DNA of 64,000 nucleotides. Source: Warburgia ugandensis. Taxonomy: Eukaryota > Streptophyta > Magnoliopsida > Canellales > Canellaceae. How positions within the stretch are numbered: the first letter of the stretch is position 1; every line of letters begins with the position of its first letter. Shown here one piece after another: positions 36,802 through 49,010 of the stretch. Location of the stretch: positions 41,376,057 through 41,440,056 of the forward strand of contig CP141137.1 of NCBI GenBank assembly GCA_035236585.1, in the 5' to 3' direction. The position numbers were made by a program, and so were the translations under genes. The notes under the pieces were generated by a model, which saw nothing but the letters and a program-made list of their open reading frames with translations, was not told the origin of the DNA and searched no databases.

Positions 36802-39204
36802 TGCGATGACCTCAATTTTTATGAACCATTTTATAATCTAAATTTCTTTTAAAAATGTGGCATCCCTATTTATGAAATCCATTTTTAAAACTAAAAAACA
36901 AAACATATTTTATGAATAAAAAGATTTTTCCTTATTTAAAATCTCCAAGTATCATTCTTGTTTGTAAAACAAGGATTTAATGGTGAAATGACCTTCTCAT
37001 TTCCACCAAAAATCCTATAGAGTGTTCTCTATTTTTCAAGCTTTTGCATTTGATGCATGCAATGCAATTCACCCAACAAAGTCATTCATATTACATTTTT
37101 GAACATGGAATGTTTTAACTCAAAACAATACAAGGATAGTTCATCATTTCCTATAGATCTTGCCAATCACAACCATACTTCAATGTGTGTATGAACACAT
37201 GAATACAAGTTCCACAAATAATTATCAAAGTCATATAGGTACAATCATTAACAATACCTAAAATATGAATGTGTCTAATACAACACTTGTATAGTCTACA
37301 TCTGCTTCTAATGTCTTCACTCAACCTCGTTGTCTCTTTCTTTATTGCATTTATCTATGGTATTGACGGGGTTAATATATGAGGATGTACTCAATAGATA
37401 GAACTAAGATCACAAAAACAAAATCAATGGCACACATACACACTCATGCTATCTATGTAAATCCTTAAGTACTAACATGTCATCTCATGTCCAAATCATA
37501 GAATGGTCATGCCATCCACTTAGAGAACCACCATTCAATTACATTCATCCATGGTGGTTAGTGGCCAAACTACATACTCCTAGCATAGCTACCACATCAG
37601 TTCACATACCACCCCAAGGCCCACCTATGACATAAGTGGCCTTTCATCATCATCCACTTGCATTTTTACACACTACATATGTACACCACTCCTTAAGAAA
37701 AAATCTAAAATGGTAAATATGATAATTCATGTAAGTCAAAGAGTATCAAAATATCTCATATCAAAACATATGGCATGTATTGTCTTTCTTTGAAGCTGAA
37801 AATCATTCAAAATTGCATCATTTGGAACTCACTTCAAACTTGAGTTTTCAAAACACCATCTCATGCCAAAATAGACAAACTTAGTGCCTCTTTTAAAATT
37901 TAAATCACACCTTATTATTACGCTAAGAAAATTTATCAACATACATTTGTAAATCATCTCTTTTAATAAATTAAAATTAAATCACATATGGTATATAATA
38001 GAAACCTCACAATATATTGTGTAAAAATCTCATTTAGAGAGAAATCCCAAGTACCTAGAAGCTTATCAGTGCCTTTCTTCACCCACCCTCATAGGCCACC
38101 CTCAATAGCTGCCTTATTGATTGAAAGAAAACATAATTCAAGAATCAAATTCTAGATATTCAAATATATTTGAAACAATGGATCAAGCCTAGAGTACGCA
38201 CATCACCCACAAGTATTGTACTCAATTCAATTTGGTAATTTTAATAAAACAATATCTTACAAGCATATTATCATGCTAGAATTATACATAGTAAAACTTA
38301 TGATCAACTAAGAGTTGCATCTAATAGCAATTTATTACATAGCATTTCAAATTCCACTAAAAAAATCATAATCAAAATCAACAAACATGAATAAAAAAAA
38401 TCCAATCTATCATTTTAATTGTAAATCATTTAATAAACTCCGAAAGAAACCTCAAATTTCATCATTCTAGCCATAATATATCAAATAAGACCAAGGGATC
38501 AACTAAAATCTTAGGTCTGTTTTTTTACTGTACATCAATGAGCAAAAGTCTTTGAGAAACTCATATATGATAGTATTCTTTTGTAAATTAGTAACAAAGC
38601 AATGGAATGAAGTAAAATAAGAGAAAAATTAACTCTTATTGTGTTTTACAACCAAAGATTGTTGCCAAAGAAGATGGTTTGAAAGAGATTTCTAGCGTCG
38701 ACTAGTTACAATCACATTTGCGCCATTTTTCCCAACCAAATCTCTATGAAAATCCCAAAATCTGAAGAGGGTTTCATGGCTTCTTTGACCCACTTTCCTA
38801 ATTGCTTAATACATCCATCTAGCCAAAGGTGTCTTCTACATGTTTTCAACAACTTTTTACTCTTTCTTGGTTGACATGGCTTTCAAATCTTAAAAGCTAT
38901 ATGGGTCCTCCTAATCCTACATTTTAAACAATAATTTAGAAAATGGATTTTGTTATCAATTTTGGATCCTTGTTCATGATATTTGAATTTTCTCATCCTA
39001 ATTCTGATTTTTGCATTCTTAGTATTGTTGGAAGGTCTTTCTGAACACATTCTAAATTTTGAGGATTTGATAATCAGTTTGGTGTTCTTAAAAAGTTCAT
39101 TTCATTGAATCATGAAGGGATAGAAATCCAAATTCATATTTCATTCCAATAAAGATTTAGTAAAAAAATATATGAAATGAATTTTAGAAATTGGGGCTAT
39201 TAAA
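36802..39204 (-). repeat. Minus-strand LTR (2.4 kb) related to the Tekay-like families
   Basis: On the minus strand it starts near AATAGCCCCAATTTCTAAAA (39204) and ends GAGGTCATCGCA (36802), next to a TGGTATTAGAGCT primer site. The block around 37550-37640 (ggtggttagtggccaaact ... ctcctagcatagct) is the reverse complement of a conserved part of the LARD-like LTR near 17990-18020. It appears to be an older, diverged LTR. Neither a target duplication nor a partner LTR was found. Confidence 0.55.
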
Positions 39205-39221
39205 ATTTTGTGTTCTAGAGT

Positions 39222-39830
39222 CTTTAACCTTTATCAAGTGTATGTCAAAAACTCTTTTCTAAATGGTTTCATAAATGAGGACGTTTACTCAAACAACCTC
39301 CTAGTCTTAAAAATTATTGAATTTCCTAATCATGTTTTTAAACTTTCGAAAGCTCTTTATGATATGAAATAAGCCAAAGAGTTTGGTATGAAAGATTGAG
39401 AAATTTTTTTTAGGAAAAAGGTTTTTCAAGATGAAAAGTTCACACAACCTATTCACCAAAGCTCAAGGCAAAGATATTTTAATAGTTCAAATATATGTTG
39501 ATTATATTGTATTTGGGGCTATTGATGAAAGCATGTGCTAGGAGTTTTCCAAGGTTATGTACACTAAATTTGAAATGAGAATGATTTGAGAGCTCAACTT
39601 CCTCCTTGAACTCCAAATCAAATGAACACAAAGAATGAATCTTCTTCAATCAAACCAAAAATAGGTAATACCAATGAGACTATTTTGAAACCTAATAAGG
39701 ATGAGGAAGGTAAATTTATTTATATTATGCAATATAGAAGTATGATTAGCTCTTTACTTCTCACTGCAAGTAGACCTAATATTCAATTTAGGGTGTATGT
39801 ACTTGTGTTAGATTAGTCAACATATGAATG
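39222..39830 (+). mobile_element. Copia (SIRE-like) reverse transcriptase and RNase H fragment
   Basis: The stretch encodes recognisable Ty1/Copia blocks: a VKNSFLNGFINEDVY-like block (the family motif is VKSAFLNG), EFPNHVFKLSKALYDMK, a YVD-type region near 39495, and RSMISSLLLTASRPNIQF (the family motif is YRGMIGSLLYLTASRPDI). The wording is closest to SIRE/Maximus-type plant Copia. No LTRs were seen. It is broken, with several breaks, and looks old. Confidence 0.75.
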
Positions 39831-41470
39831 GTTTTAGATGCATCTTTAGAAATTCAATATAACTAAATTTGAAAATAGTCAACTAGACAAAATTAAAGTG
39901 TGCTTAACATTAAGAATGGTTTGAATCTTCTAAAATACAAACTCTTTGTGCAAAGTCAAGGAAAGCTTTCTTGGATAGAATGCTCTCTCTATCGTTCTGT
40001 CTCTCTCTCTTTCTTAATTACTCTATACTTCCATAGCTAGCATGGAGGCATAGAATAGTGAAAAGAAAACTAGAGCAAGGGCCCACTTTATGGCCTTTTT
40101 CATAGATCTAAGGCACTCGTCTAATTCAACCTTGTTCAGATGGTCTAGGTACTGAATCTCATATCAAGCAGACATCTCTTGGTCCTCAACATTTAGGTAT
40201 CTTTTGACTATGAAATGGATAATTTTTGGTAGATGAAAACAAGCACCCCTTCTTTGTTAGAAACCTTCCATTTTACAATAAAAAATTGAAGGCCTCATAG
40301 ATCTTTTTTAATATGAAAATTTGTACCTAGACCATCTAAATAAAACTCAATAAGATGAGATATCATATAATTAAAAGAATTCAAAAAGTAGGCCTGCACG
40401 CTGCTTTTCTTGTCAACCATTTTATGCCCCTGTGCTATGGAAGAATCTCTCTCTCTCTCTCTGATGCATTGAAGTTTGCAACATGACATTAGCTGGATCC
40501 TCTCATGGTATAAAAGGGCCACATTTGAAAGAGGGCAGCTGCTTCAAATGGTTAGTCATGAGCAGCCAATCTTCGAAGTGCAACAACCTAACTCAAATCA
40601 GAAGTTGACTAATTCACACAGTGTTGTTGGGTCCAACATTGTACGAATATTCAGATAGCTGTGTTAAGTTAAGAATGTTAAACCAACAAGATTGTAATAT
40701 CTTGAGTCAAAGACTTTTAACATATTGCATGAAAAGGATTCTATAAATGATCTACCTAGTTTATCGACTGCCTTAGCTTTGGATGTCTCCTAATGTAAAA
40801 ATCATGCAAATTGGATGACTTCAACATCCAAAAGCTCTTCTTCTCGTGAAGGACAAAAACTTTAAACCATAAACAAGATCTTTTAACATGCCATTCATTT
40901 TTGTTTACAATATATCTAAAGTATGAGCAATCAGATAAATGATTGAAATCATCCAGAGTTGGGTACTTCGTGCATTAAGTTAGAGCACCTTGAGTCTAAA
41001 TGTTTAACATTCATCTTCAGGAAAAAGTGGTTTTTATTTTTATGCCTTTTTTATAGTGGTAGTTACAAACTAAAGTACCTAGAAGTACATCCTAATTCCT
41101 AAAGATACTTGAAATCTTCACAATAAGTAAAAAGTGTCAAATAGAACCTCAAACCAAGTGTATAACGAGGAGCAGCGTCTTGATGTCCCATTCTAGACAG
41201 CTTTCTGCTCAGGAGAAAGTGTTTTATTCCTTCTATAACCAAAGATGAGAGCTTTAGTAACCTCATCCTTTATCTAATTTCATAATTGACTCAAAGGAAT
41301 GACACTCCCATTATCTAGAGAAGTAACAAGCTACCTCTACACTTAATCCAAGAACACAATGAATAATGTAAAGTGAAATCTGTAGCAGAAAAATGCATTA
41401 CAGAGAAACCAAATATAATAAAGAAGCTCATACTTTCTAGATCAAACCCAAACACTGCAACTACACGTTA
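39831..41470. other. Spacer between the Copia fragment and the chlorophyllase gene
   Basis: This is 1.6 kb of AT-rich sequence with no recognisable coding similarity. It contains a short (TC)n microsatellite at 40448-40461. The right end should include the chlorophyllase 3' untranslated region, which reads leftward from 41470. No clear polyadenylation signal can be fixed. Confidence 0.5.
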
Positions 41471-42154
41471 CTAAGCAAATTCTAACATTTTGTATTCAAC
41501 TGGATTGAGCTCCACTGGTGCAATGCCGGGATTCGCCACTATGTCATCAAGGTCTGTACTCTTTCTTTCGAAATACGCCTCCAGAAACGCAACGACAAGT
41601 CCTCCGGCACATCTCCGCATTGGCTCCTTATCAGGCCCGCTCTTACAGATGCAGGAAGCTATCTTTCCCGTTACATTTGGAATATTGTCATTCAACATGT
41701 CCATGTGACCGTAGTCTGTAGTAACAAAATGGTAACATGGTGGTCGGGATTCGTTATAGAACTCTTTGTGGTTCACCCCGTTTGGAGCACAAGGAGCCAT
41801 TACGCAATTCTTCTTTTCTGATCCTAACCCAGTTCCCACCACTAAAATCGGGGATGCAATATTAAAAGAGCAAGGGACATAGCTGAGGATTGGTGGTTGT
41901 GGAAATTGCACACATTTGCTGAATCCGGCAACTGGATCTATACCGATCAGAACTGAGAACTTCAGTGATATTTGAGCTAATCCAAGTGCAAGTGTAAAAG
42001 CAACTTTTCCTCCTCTACTATGGCCTGCAAGAGCGAACTTGGTGAGGTTCGCCGGCACGTTTTTAGGTAGCGTAGATTGTAATCCCTTGGATAGCCAATT
42101 CGTGACCATAGCTGCATTTTCTAAATCATCCATCGCGCAAGGTGAAACGTATAA
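41471..42154 (-). CDS. CLH1: Chlorophyllase, exon 2 (residues 73-299)
   Basis: Chlorophyllase hydrolyses the ester linking phytol to chlorophyll, giving chlorophyllide and phytol. This exon encodes the catalytic alpha/beta-hydrolase body: LAGHSRGG with nucleophile Ser118, LIGIDPVAG with candidate Asp145, and TTDYGHMDML with candidate His222. It also holds the family phrases VVGTGLG, PCAPNGVNHKEFY and GGLVVAFLEAY. The acceptor on the minus strand is ttttcctag before TTATAC, giving LYVSPCAMDD after exon 1's APQ, exactly the family's APQLY join. The reading frame is intact to the stop at 41471. Wording such as GHMDML, IDPVAG and VVGTGLG is nearer Arabidopsis CLH1 than CLH2. The joined protein, 299 residues, is slightly shorter than the usual 310-330, mainly at the N terminus. 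It is very probably a working gene, though expression cannot be judged. Confidence 0.93.
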   Translation of the reverse strand, partial: LYVSPCAMDDLENAAMVTNWLSKGLQSTLPKNVPANLTKFALAGHSRGGKVAFTLALGLAQISLKFSVLIGIDPVAGFSKCVQFPQPPILSYVPCSFNIASPILVVGTGLGSEKKNCVMAPCAPNGVNHKEFYNESRPPCYHFVTTDYGHMDMLNDNIPNVTGKIASCICKSGPDKEPMRRCAGGLVVAFLEAYFERKSTDLDDIVANPGIAPVELNPVEYKMLEFA

Positions 42155-44196
42155 CTAGGAAAACAAATTTTGTGTCAGATTATGGAGCAGGAAACAGTAA
42201 AGCTAGCCTACTTACTATTGCACTTCCTAGAAATCAATTTAAGATGGTAAATGTGTAGTAACCACCAAAACCAGGAATGGTTATGCTCTACGTACTCGTC
42301 ATTGTGATCAAGAAGAGGATTTACATGGATAGGTTTCTGATGTAAAAGTCGATCCCTAGAGCCTAGCAGCAAAAGCCTTATCTTCTGATTAAATTGTAGG
42401 ATTATTGCTGACAGCAAAATACTACTTGTATGCTTACCAATTTCGAGGAATGATACCAAGATATAAGCCCCACAAATGGTTGATCAGACCCATCCATCCA
42501 ATTTCTCCAATTATGGATGACTACTGCTCAAAAAACAGCAAGGATTGGATGAGCATGGAATCAGAACAAATGTTGCATATCACTCCATATGGATGGCAGA
42601 AAACGTTGTTTTAAATAGGATATTGATATGTGTCCCTTACTTTTCCCTGTGTGCCCCTCAATGAATGATACGAATACCTACAACTTCAGGTTATGTCCAA
42701 AATTTTCAAGTTGAGAAACATTCAGTGTTTTGCTTTGCTTAAATGGCTCATAGTCCAAAATTCTCTTTCACCTGATGATCCTAACTGCTGTTTTTCTTGA
42801 GTTGAAATATGAACTGTAGAATTTGAAATGTGAACTGTAGAATATTTGACCATCCATTTTACAACTGAAGGCAGCAGTTACTAGAATAATCTAATAGATG
42901 CGAACTTTGGATCATACTTGATCTAACCTAAGGGAAACACCATAAACTGTACAGATCTTTAAAAATATTGGTCCGCCTAAAGTAATAGCTATGTGTAGCC
43001 ATTTGTTGACGAGCTCATGGGGAAAATAAGGGGCACATATATCACAACCTTCAAATAAGGGTCTATATTCAATATGTAAGAAGCACAATTTTTGGATGAG
43101 CACAGTCCCCTTAATGTTTGGTATACAAGTAATATGCAGCAAGAGAAATTGGCCGATCAACCATAGACGGGACTCATAGCTACGGTGGGGGGCAATAGTG
43201 CGCGCACTGTGCTATCGTTCCTATCTATAATTTAGACCTAAACACTACAGTCAAGAGAGTTATATTTACGAAAGAAAAATAATTTTTATCATCTTTAAAG
43301 ATTTTTGTCTTTTTAATGAGCCGGCAAACTTTATGGAGAACGTCTTTTTAATAAAAACAATATCCTTTTTGTTTAGAATATGTTTTTCTAAGATCGATTT
43401 TGTATTTTTATCTTTTACGTTTTACGTTTTTTAACTGTTTTTACATTTTTTACTTTCTTACTTTCTATATAGAAATTTATTTTCCTACAAGTTTTTACTT
43501 TTATGGCTTTCTATTTTTTGGGATTTTTTCAATATTTTCACTCTATGCTTCATGTCTGTCTATAACAATATAATTCTTATCTAACTTATTGTATTTAATT
43601 TTGTCTTTAGTAATTTTAGTATGCATAAGAACTTGTTAATAGGGTGTTACATTTTTTCCCTTTATTTTCTTAGAAATTTTAAGTCTTTTCTAACATTTTT
43701 CCTATTTTTTCTTTCTTTTTTCTCGCTGATTTTTCTTTGTGCAGGAATCAGGCAAACCTTCTACAATTTAGAAAACAGGACTGATCCAAACTATTCATCT
43801 TACTTTTTGGACATTTAATAGCCAGTATGTAGCCTAAAAATACTCCTATTGGGCAATTCTAGTATCCGGTAAGGCTTGGTCTTAGTCTGCTTGAGCAAAG
43901 CTTGTGAGTCTGGACCTGATGAACCAAAATACAGTTTCCAGTTATTAGAATTGGGCTATTGGAATCTAACGTGCGCACATCCGGTAGGTTACATTACCCA
44001 GGGTAAGTTACCATGAGGTGGCGTCCTACAATAGTACTCTCCATAGAACTCGACGCCAGAAAGTTAACGCTCTCTAATTTGTCCTTGCTTAGCTTCAGCA
44101 GTCCACTCTAGTTATTCCCGTTACAAAAAGCACAAAAGGAAGCACACAAGAAGAGCGCAAAGGAATAGCTAAAGAAGGGAAAGCTCAATGCCTGGC

Positions 44197-44431
44197 GGCT
44201 GTTTGGGACAGGAGTAACTCATCATGGATTGTGATATTTTGCCCCCTATTTGCAGCTTAAAATATACGATTACTGAAACATGGCTAAGGTAAAGCTATAA
44301 CATGGGATTCGTTATCCTTCAACAATCTTACACACATGTTTAATGGCCAGTAAAGGTAGAGAAAGAACCACAGTCTAGGAATAACTTAATCCATGGTTTG
44401 CTATTTACCTATTCCTATCCCAAACAGACCC
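44197..44431. mobile_element. MITE with CTGTTTGGGA terminal inverted repeats
   Basis: The left end is GGCTGTTTGGGACAGGAGTA. The right end, complemented, is GGGTCTGTTTGGGATAGGAA. These are matching inverted repeats of about 20 bases around 235 bp of non-coding DNA. The GTCTGTTTGGGATAGGAATA type of end is common in plant hAT or PIF/Harbinger MITEs. A target duplication could not be fixed, so the superfamily is open. Confidence 0.6.
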
Positions 44432-45036
44432 TAGAGTATGGAAATTTCAACAACCGTTCCAGTATTTCACAATGAAAGTTTTGTTGTCAAATGCTTTTGT
44501 GATCTAAAATACTTCTTGTCTTACTAAATGCCCCACAATGAGTTGAAACTTATTCACTAATGGACATCGTGGTGGCAGTGCATGTGGCTTCCTTTGTACA
44601 CCCTTTTGACGCTTGCTTTGGCGTGGCATCGCGTTAGATAAAACCTAGTAACGAGGGGCACCTAGGGGGGACTACAGGTATACGAGTCCTCGTAAAATCG
44701 ATTGCAACGAATTAAAAGGCTGGCTAAAAGAATAGATTGTGCCAGGTTTCTGGTTATACAAACCATTCATCTGACATCCCATGACTCTTATGCGTCATGC
44801 AATGTTGACAGATCAAGATTCGTGTACCGTTGTTTTCGACCAGCTCCGGCGGTCAATTTATAATTTTCATAAGAGTGATGGCATCGTCATCCCAATGCAG
44901 AACTCTTTCTGGGCAACGGCCTAGCTACTGAATGAACAGATTGAATGGCCCGGCCGACACTTTAGATGGCTAGACTTTTGAAAACACTACTAGTGAAAGA
45001 GCCCTAGTAGGCGTACACCATCAAGACCTTATGAAG

Positions 45037-45375
45037 AAGTTTACACCTTTTTTTCATGCATGGTAAATCTTTTTTTGCAAATAAAAGTCACCGTACCAAA
45101 AATATGTAACCCACTATAAATCAATGCATTTAGATGGTCTTAACTAATTTTTTTTTTTCATTTTTTGAAAAAATATAAATAAATAGATAATCATTATTTT
45201 TTACTCAAAGAAGCATAAACTTATAGCATTCAATGGACTTGAAATTCAATCCTGCACACTCGCCAGAAAAAAAAAAAAAAAAAAAAAAAGCTCTAACCTA
45301 TCTAAACAAGATGAACATATTAGATTTTCAATAAAAAAAAGTTTTACCATGCATGAGAAAAAAGGGCATAGACTT
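45037..45375. mobile_element. MITE-like element with 38 bp inverted repeats
   Basis: The left arm gtttacacctttttttcatg ... catggtaaatcttttttt is mirrored on the right by the complement of 45330-45373 (gtctatgcccttttttctca ... catggtaaaacttttttt). The arms are about 38 bp and 340 bp separates the outer ends. The interior is AT-rich and holds a run of about 22 A at 45268-45290. No frame or target duplication was recognised. Confidence 0.5.
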
Positions 45376-46062
45376 TTTCTCGTACTCTTATGATTATACA
45401 CCTACATAGACTTGGAACAAATTCATATATAAAGTACAATTTTATGTGGTTGTTTTAGTTTCATTGGGAAGGGATATTCCCACACCCTTTCGGACTAATG
45501 GCAAACCCTAACGTAGGTATTTTGGTAGAACTATAAATGACATCCACTTTTTTGAATACTCTAAACATTCATCTTCATCGTCTTGGCATAGACGGCAATG
45601 TCTCAAATATCACAAGCTTTAGAAAATCTGCCATTGATTTATCTTAATTATTTCACAAGATATTTAATATGAATAGCTTTTCTTATAAGAAAAAGTAGAC
45701 CCCTCTAGCGAAAAATACCAAAAAACACAAAAAAAATATATGTGATGTTATTTCTAAGTGGGGGCATGGGAATACCGTTACCTTGTATATAATATATGTT
45801 GTATTTTTCCTATATTTTCCCATCAAAGAAAGCTAAACGGATGCTCATATATGGAGCATCCAAGTTAACCACTTTTATCATAGACCAGCTTTACATAATT
45901 TGACTCATTCATCCAGTTACCCTAACTGTGGATGTCTTGTATATCAAAAGCATGTGAAATGGCTCTAATAGGATTGTGGAATTTGAAACATTGTTTCTTC
46001 GAAGTTTCTAAGCCTCGTGTTTCCAAGTTCAATTTTTTAGCAACTAGGAACTTAAGTGATAT

Positions 46063-48567
46063 TGATGTAGGGTGAGAAGGCTACTTTCTTTTTTCATTCT
46101 TTAGTTTTCTAGTGGTTCTAGTTTCTTATATTAACATTACCAACTTAGATTCGGTTTAGTAGCAAGTATTATCTAACTTGTTGGCCAAGACATCTTAGTT
46201 TCCTATTTTCATTAATAGAAAATGGTAAGTCTACTTAGATGAACTTGAAGAGAATTGTAAGAGGTTATTATTAATTTTTTTAATAAAGTGTTTTGCTTTC
46301 CTTGTGCTTCAAGGGTTATATCATTTTGGGAGTTTGAGGTCGTTTATCATTCGAATTCAAGATATTTCTAATGTAGAAGGCGTTGTTCCTTGCCTAATTT
46401 ACTTTTTTTTTTTTTTGTGTTCCACTATGTTATTTGCCATCAGATCCTAGTTTTTTCCTGGTTTTGTGGCTAACAATTGATTGGAAAGTGACAACTCCCA
46501 TGATGGTGTTCATGGAGATCAACCTATGACTATGGCAATGTTTGAATCTTTTCAACAAACAAATTAACAATTTAAGGAAGAGATGCAAGCCATGCTTACA
46601 TGATTGACTTAACTTTTGGAGTGCATTTAGGTTTGTGACAACAATAAGGTTTAGATCAATGAAGAGGCTCGCAATCCCCTTGTTCTTGGTAATATACCAA
46701 GGCAACCACATGCAGGCCTCATGATTATGTAGAAGAGTCTAGAGATGAAGAACTTGGCAATATTCTTCTTGAAAGAGATGACAATGCTAGATGTAATCAA
46801 AACCTTTGACATTATGATGCACTAGATTACAAGATCAGGATTGATATACCTTCCTTAAATGGGTATTTACATATTGAAAATCTTTTCAATTGGCTTTTCA
46901 AAGTGAGGAGATTCTTTGAATACATGGATATGCTAAGCTTGTCACCTACAAGCTTAAATGTGAGGCTTCAGCATAATGGGAGCAACTCCAAATCTCATGT
47001 ACACAACAAAGAAAAGTACCAATTTGATCTTGGCAACAAATGAAGCTATTGATGAGAGCTAGATTTTTGCCATCCAACAATACCAAAGTTGTAAGCAAGG
47101 AATTCATATGGTGTAAGAATATGTGAAACAGTTTTATCAGTTTTCACCATGTAATGATCTAGCAAAAACTAAGTCACAATGAAAGGCTAGATATATTTGA
47201 GGACTATGCTTTGCTAGCTAGGACCGAGTTACATTGTAGATGATCTACACTTTAATAGATGCTTTGAAGCTAGCAACTAGAGTGGAAATTTAGTTGGATA
47301 GAAATCAAATAGTAAGAAGGGTCAACAATTTAGTGCCATCACAAAACACGGAGCAAAATCAAAGGAGAAGCTTTAATCGAAACACTTCTCAATCATTAGC
47401 TATCATAGACAAAGATTTAGAAAGTGAACAACGTAAAAAAGTTGAAAGATCATTAGTCCAAGATAATCCTTATGCCTTACCTCATTCAATCATGTGTTAT
47501 GTATGTGGAGATCCTAGACATTAATCAAACCAATATCCTAATCTCCAAGATCTTGTCGTTAAATTTAAGGGTGATATGAACTACAATGTTGATGGGGTCA
47601 GTGAAGGTCAAGAGGAATTGACTTACATAGATGATGGTAAGGCACTCTTAGTTCATCATCTTATCAACACTCCAAAGGAAGGTGTTGATCCTCAAAAGAA
47701 CAATATTTTCAAAACAAAATGACAATGAATCAAAAAGTATGTAATCTTATCATTGATGGAGGAAGTAGTACCAATATAGTGTCAAAAGAGATGTTTGAAA
47801 AATTAAAGTTAAAGACTAAAAACCACTTGGCTCTTTAATACAATTGGTTGGATTGCGAAGATCAATAAGCTTAAGATAACTAAAAGGTGTTTCATTCCAT
47901 TTTCAGGTTGAAGATATTACAAAGATGAAATCTTATGTAATGTAGTGGATATGGATGCATCCATTTGTTATGTGGTAGACCTTGGCAACATGATATTGAT
48001 TGCACATATAAGGAGAGGATAATGTTATGTCTTTTGAGAAAGATGTCAGAAAAATTAGTTGTATCCCTATGTTTAACCAAGTTTAAAACAAAGCTTTTAA
48101 AAGTAGAGGGTAGTCTCCTTTTATTATGGAAAAAGTCAATTTTCCAAGAGGATCTCATGTGAAAATTAAAGAAGATGTTCATGACCTAGCAAGCATGCAT
48201 GATGTTAAACTCAAGCAATGAGTTTATTTGAAGTGGAGGGGACTTATATAAGTTGATAAGGGTACTTTCATTTTTAATTGTTTAGTCTGCTAGTGGCTCT
48301 AGTTTCTTATAATAGCATTAGCAACATGGATTTGGTTCTATAGTAAGTATTTTCTAACTTGTAGAAAATGGTAGGTCTACTTATATTAGCACGAATAGCA
48401 TTGTAAGAGACTATTATTCATCTTTTCAATGGAAGTGTCTTTTCCTTGTCATTCAAGGTTTATTTTGTCATGTGGATTCAAGACTCCTTGTGAATTCAAG
48501 ATATTTCAAAGGTACAAGGTGGTGTTCTTTTCTTGATTTATTTTTTCTCATTTTCACTAAGTTAAAT
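46063..48567 (+). mobile_element. Shrunken Ty3/Gypsy element in the chlorophyllase intron
   Basis: Two diverged LTRs flank it: about 46063-46433 and 48254-48567. They share, for example, agttttctagtggttctagt / agtctgctagtggctctagt and the attcaagatattt region near their ends. A primer-binding-like ttgccatcagatcct follows the first LTR and a purine tract (gtggaggggac) precedes the second. Between them are a gag remnant with a zinc-knuckle-like CYVCGDPRH (47500) and a protease region with LIIDGGSSTNIVS (47745). The element lies antisense to the gene. It is broken in several places and lacks most of pol. The large LTR divergence makes it old. Confidence 0.75.
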
Positions 48568-48599
48568 ATCCACTTGGATTTTGTATCTATGAGAACTCA

Positions 48600-49010
48600 A
48601 TTACAGGAGCAATAAGATCAACCGTAACTGGTGTAATTGGACGCTCTTAGTAGGAGCGTCTGCGTAGCATCTCTCTTTTCCATCTCGTCTATGAGGAAGA
48701 GAAAAGGTTAACGTCGGAGAGGAACAAGGGACTAGTGCATCTTGGCAAGAAGCCGCACCTAGTGCAATTTGGATGCACTTTGCAAAGATGCAGTCCACTC
48801 ACACACTTATTTCCTCAGTCTGTCTCCAGCCAAAGGAGAAAGTGCAGCTCAAGCCCGGGAGAAAGCACATTTCCAGGGATCTAACAAGTTAGCTATGACC
48901 AACCGCGCTGAACATCATTGGCTTTCCCGATTCGGTTTGTTGTTTATAGCGTTGTCGGCTATTACTTCACGTTCATTAATGAAATTTTTGTATTCAGAAG
49001 AAGGGTAAGA
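48600..49010. other. GC-richer intron segment of unknown origin
   Basis: It is noticeably richer in G and C than the rest of the intron, with a hairpin gacgctc-ttagtag-gagcgtc at 48640-48661 and an open frame at 48769-49008 with no recognisable family. No repeat ends were found. It could be an old insertion, an organelle-derived piece or an ancient MITE; none can be supported. Confidence 0.3.

Noticed and set aside
45268-45290. Run of A residues considered as a LINE or SINE tail
   Set aside because: No LINE coding sequence or SINE promoter boxes precede it on either side, and it lies within the inverted-repeat element.
45465-45785. Possible further MITE with GGGATATTCCCA-like ends
   Set aside because: Only about 12 of 17 bases match between the ends and no target duplication was found, so it was kept as a note in the intron entry only.
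48769-49008. 79-codon frame in the chlorophyllase intron as a nested host gene
   Set aside because: No family resemblance, no supporting second exon, and the minus strand also holds an overlapping frame of similar length.
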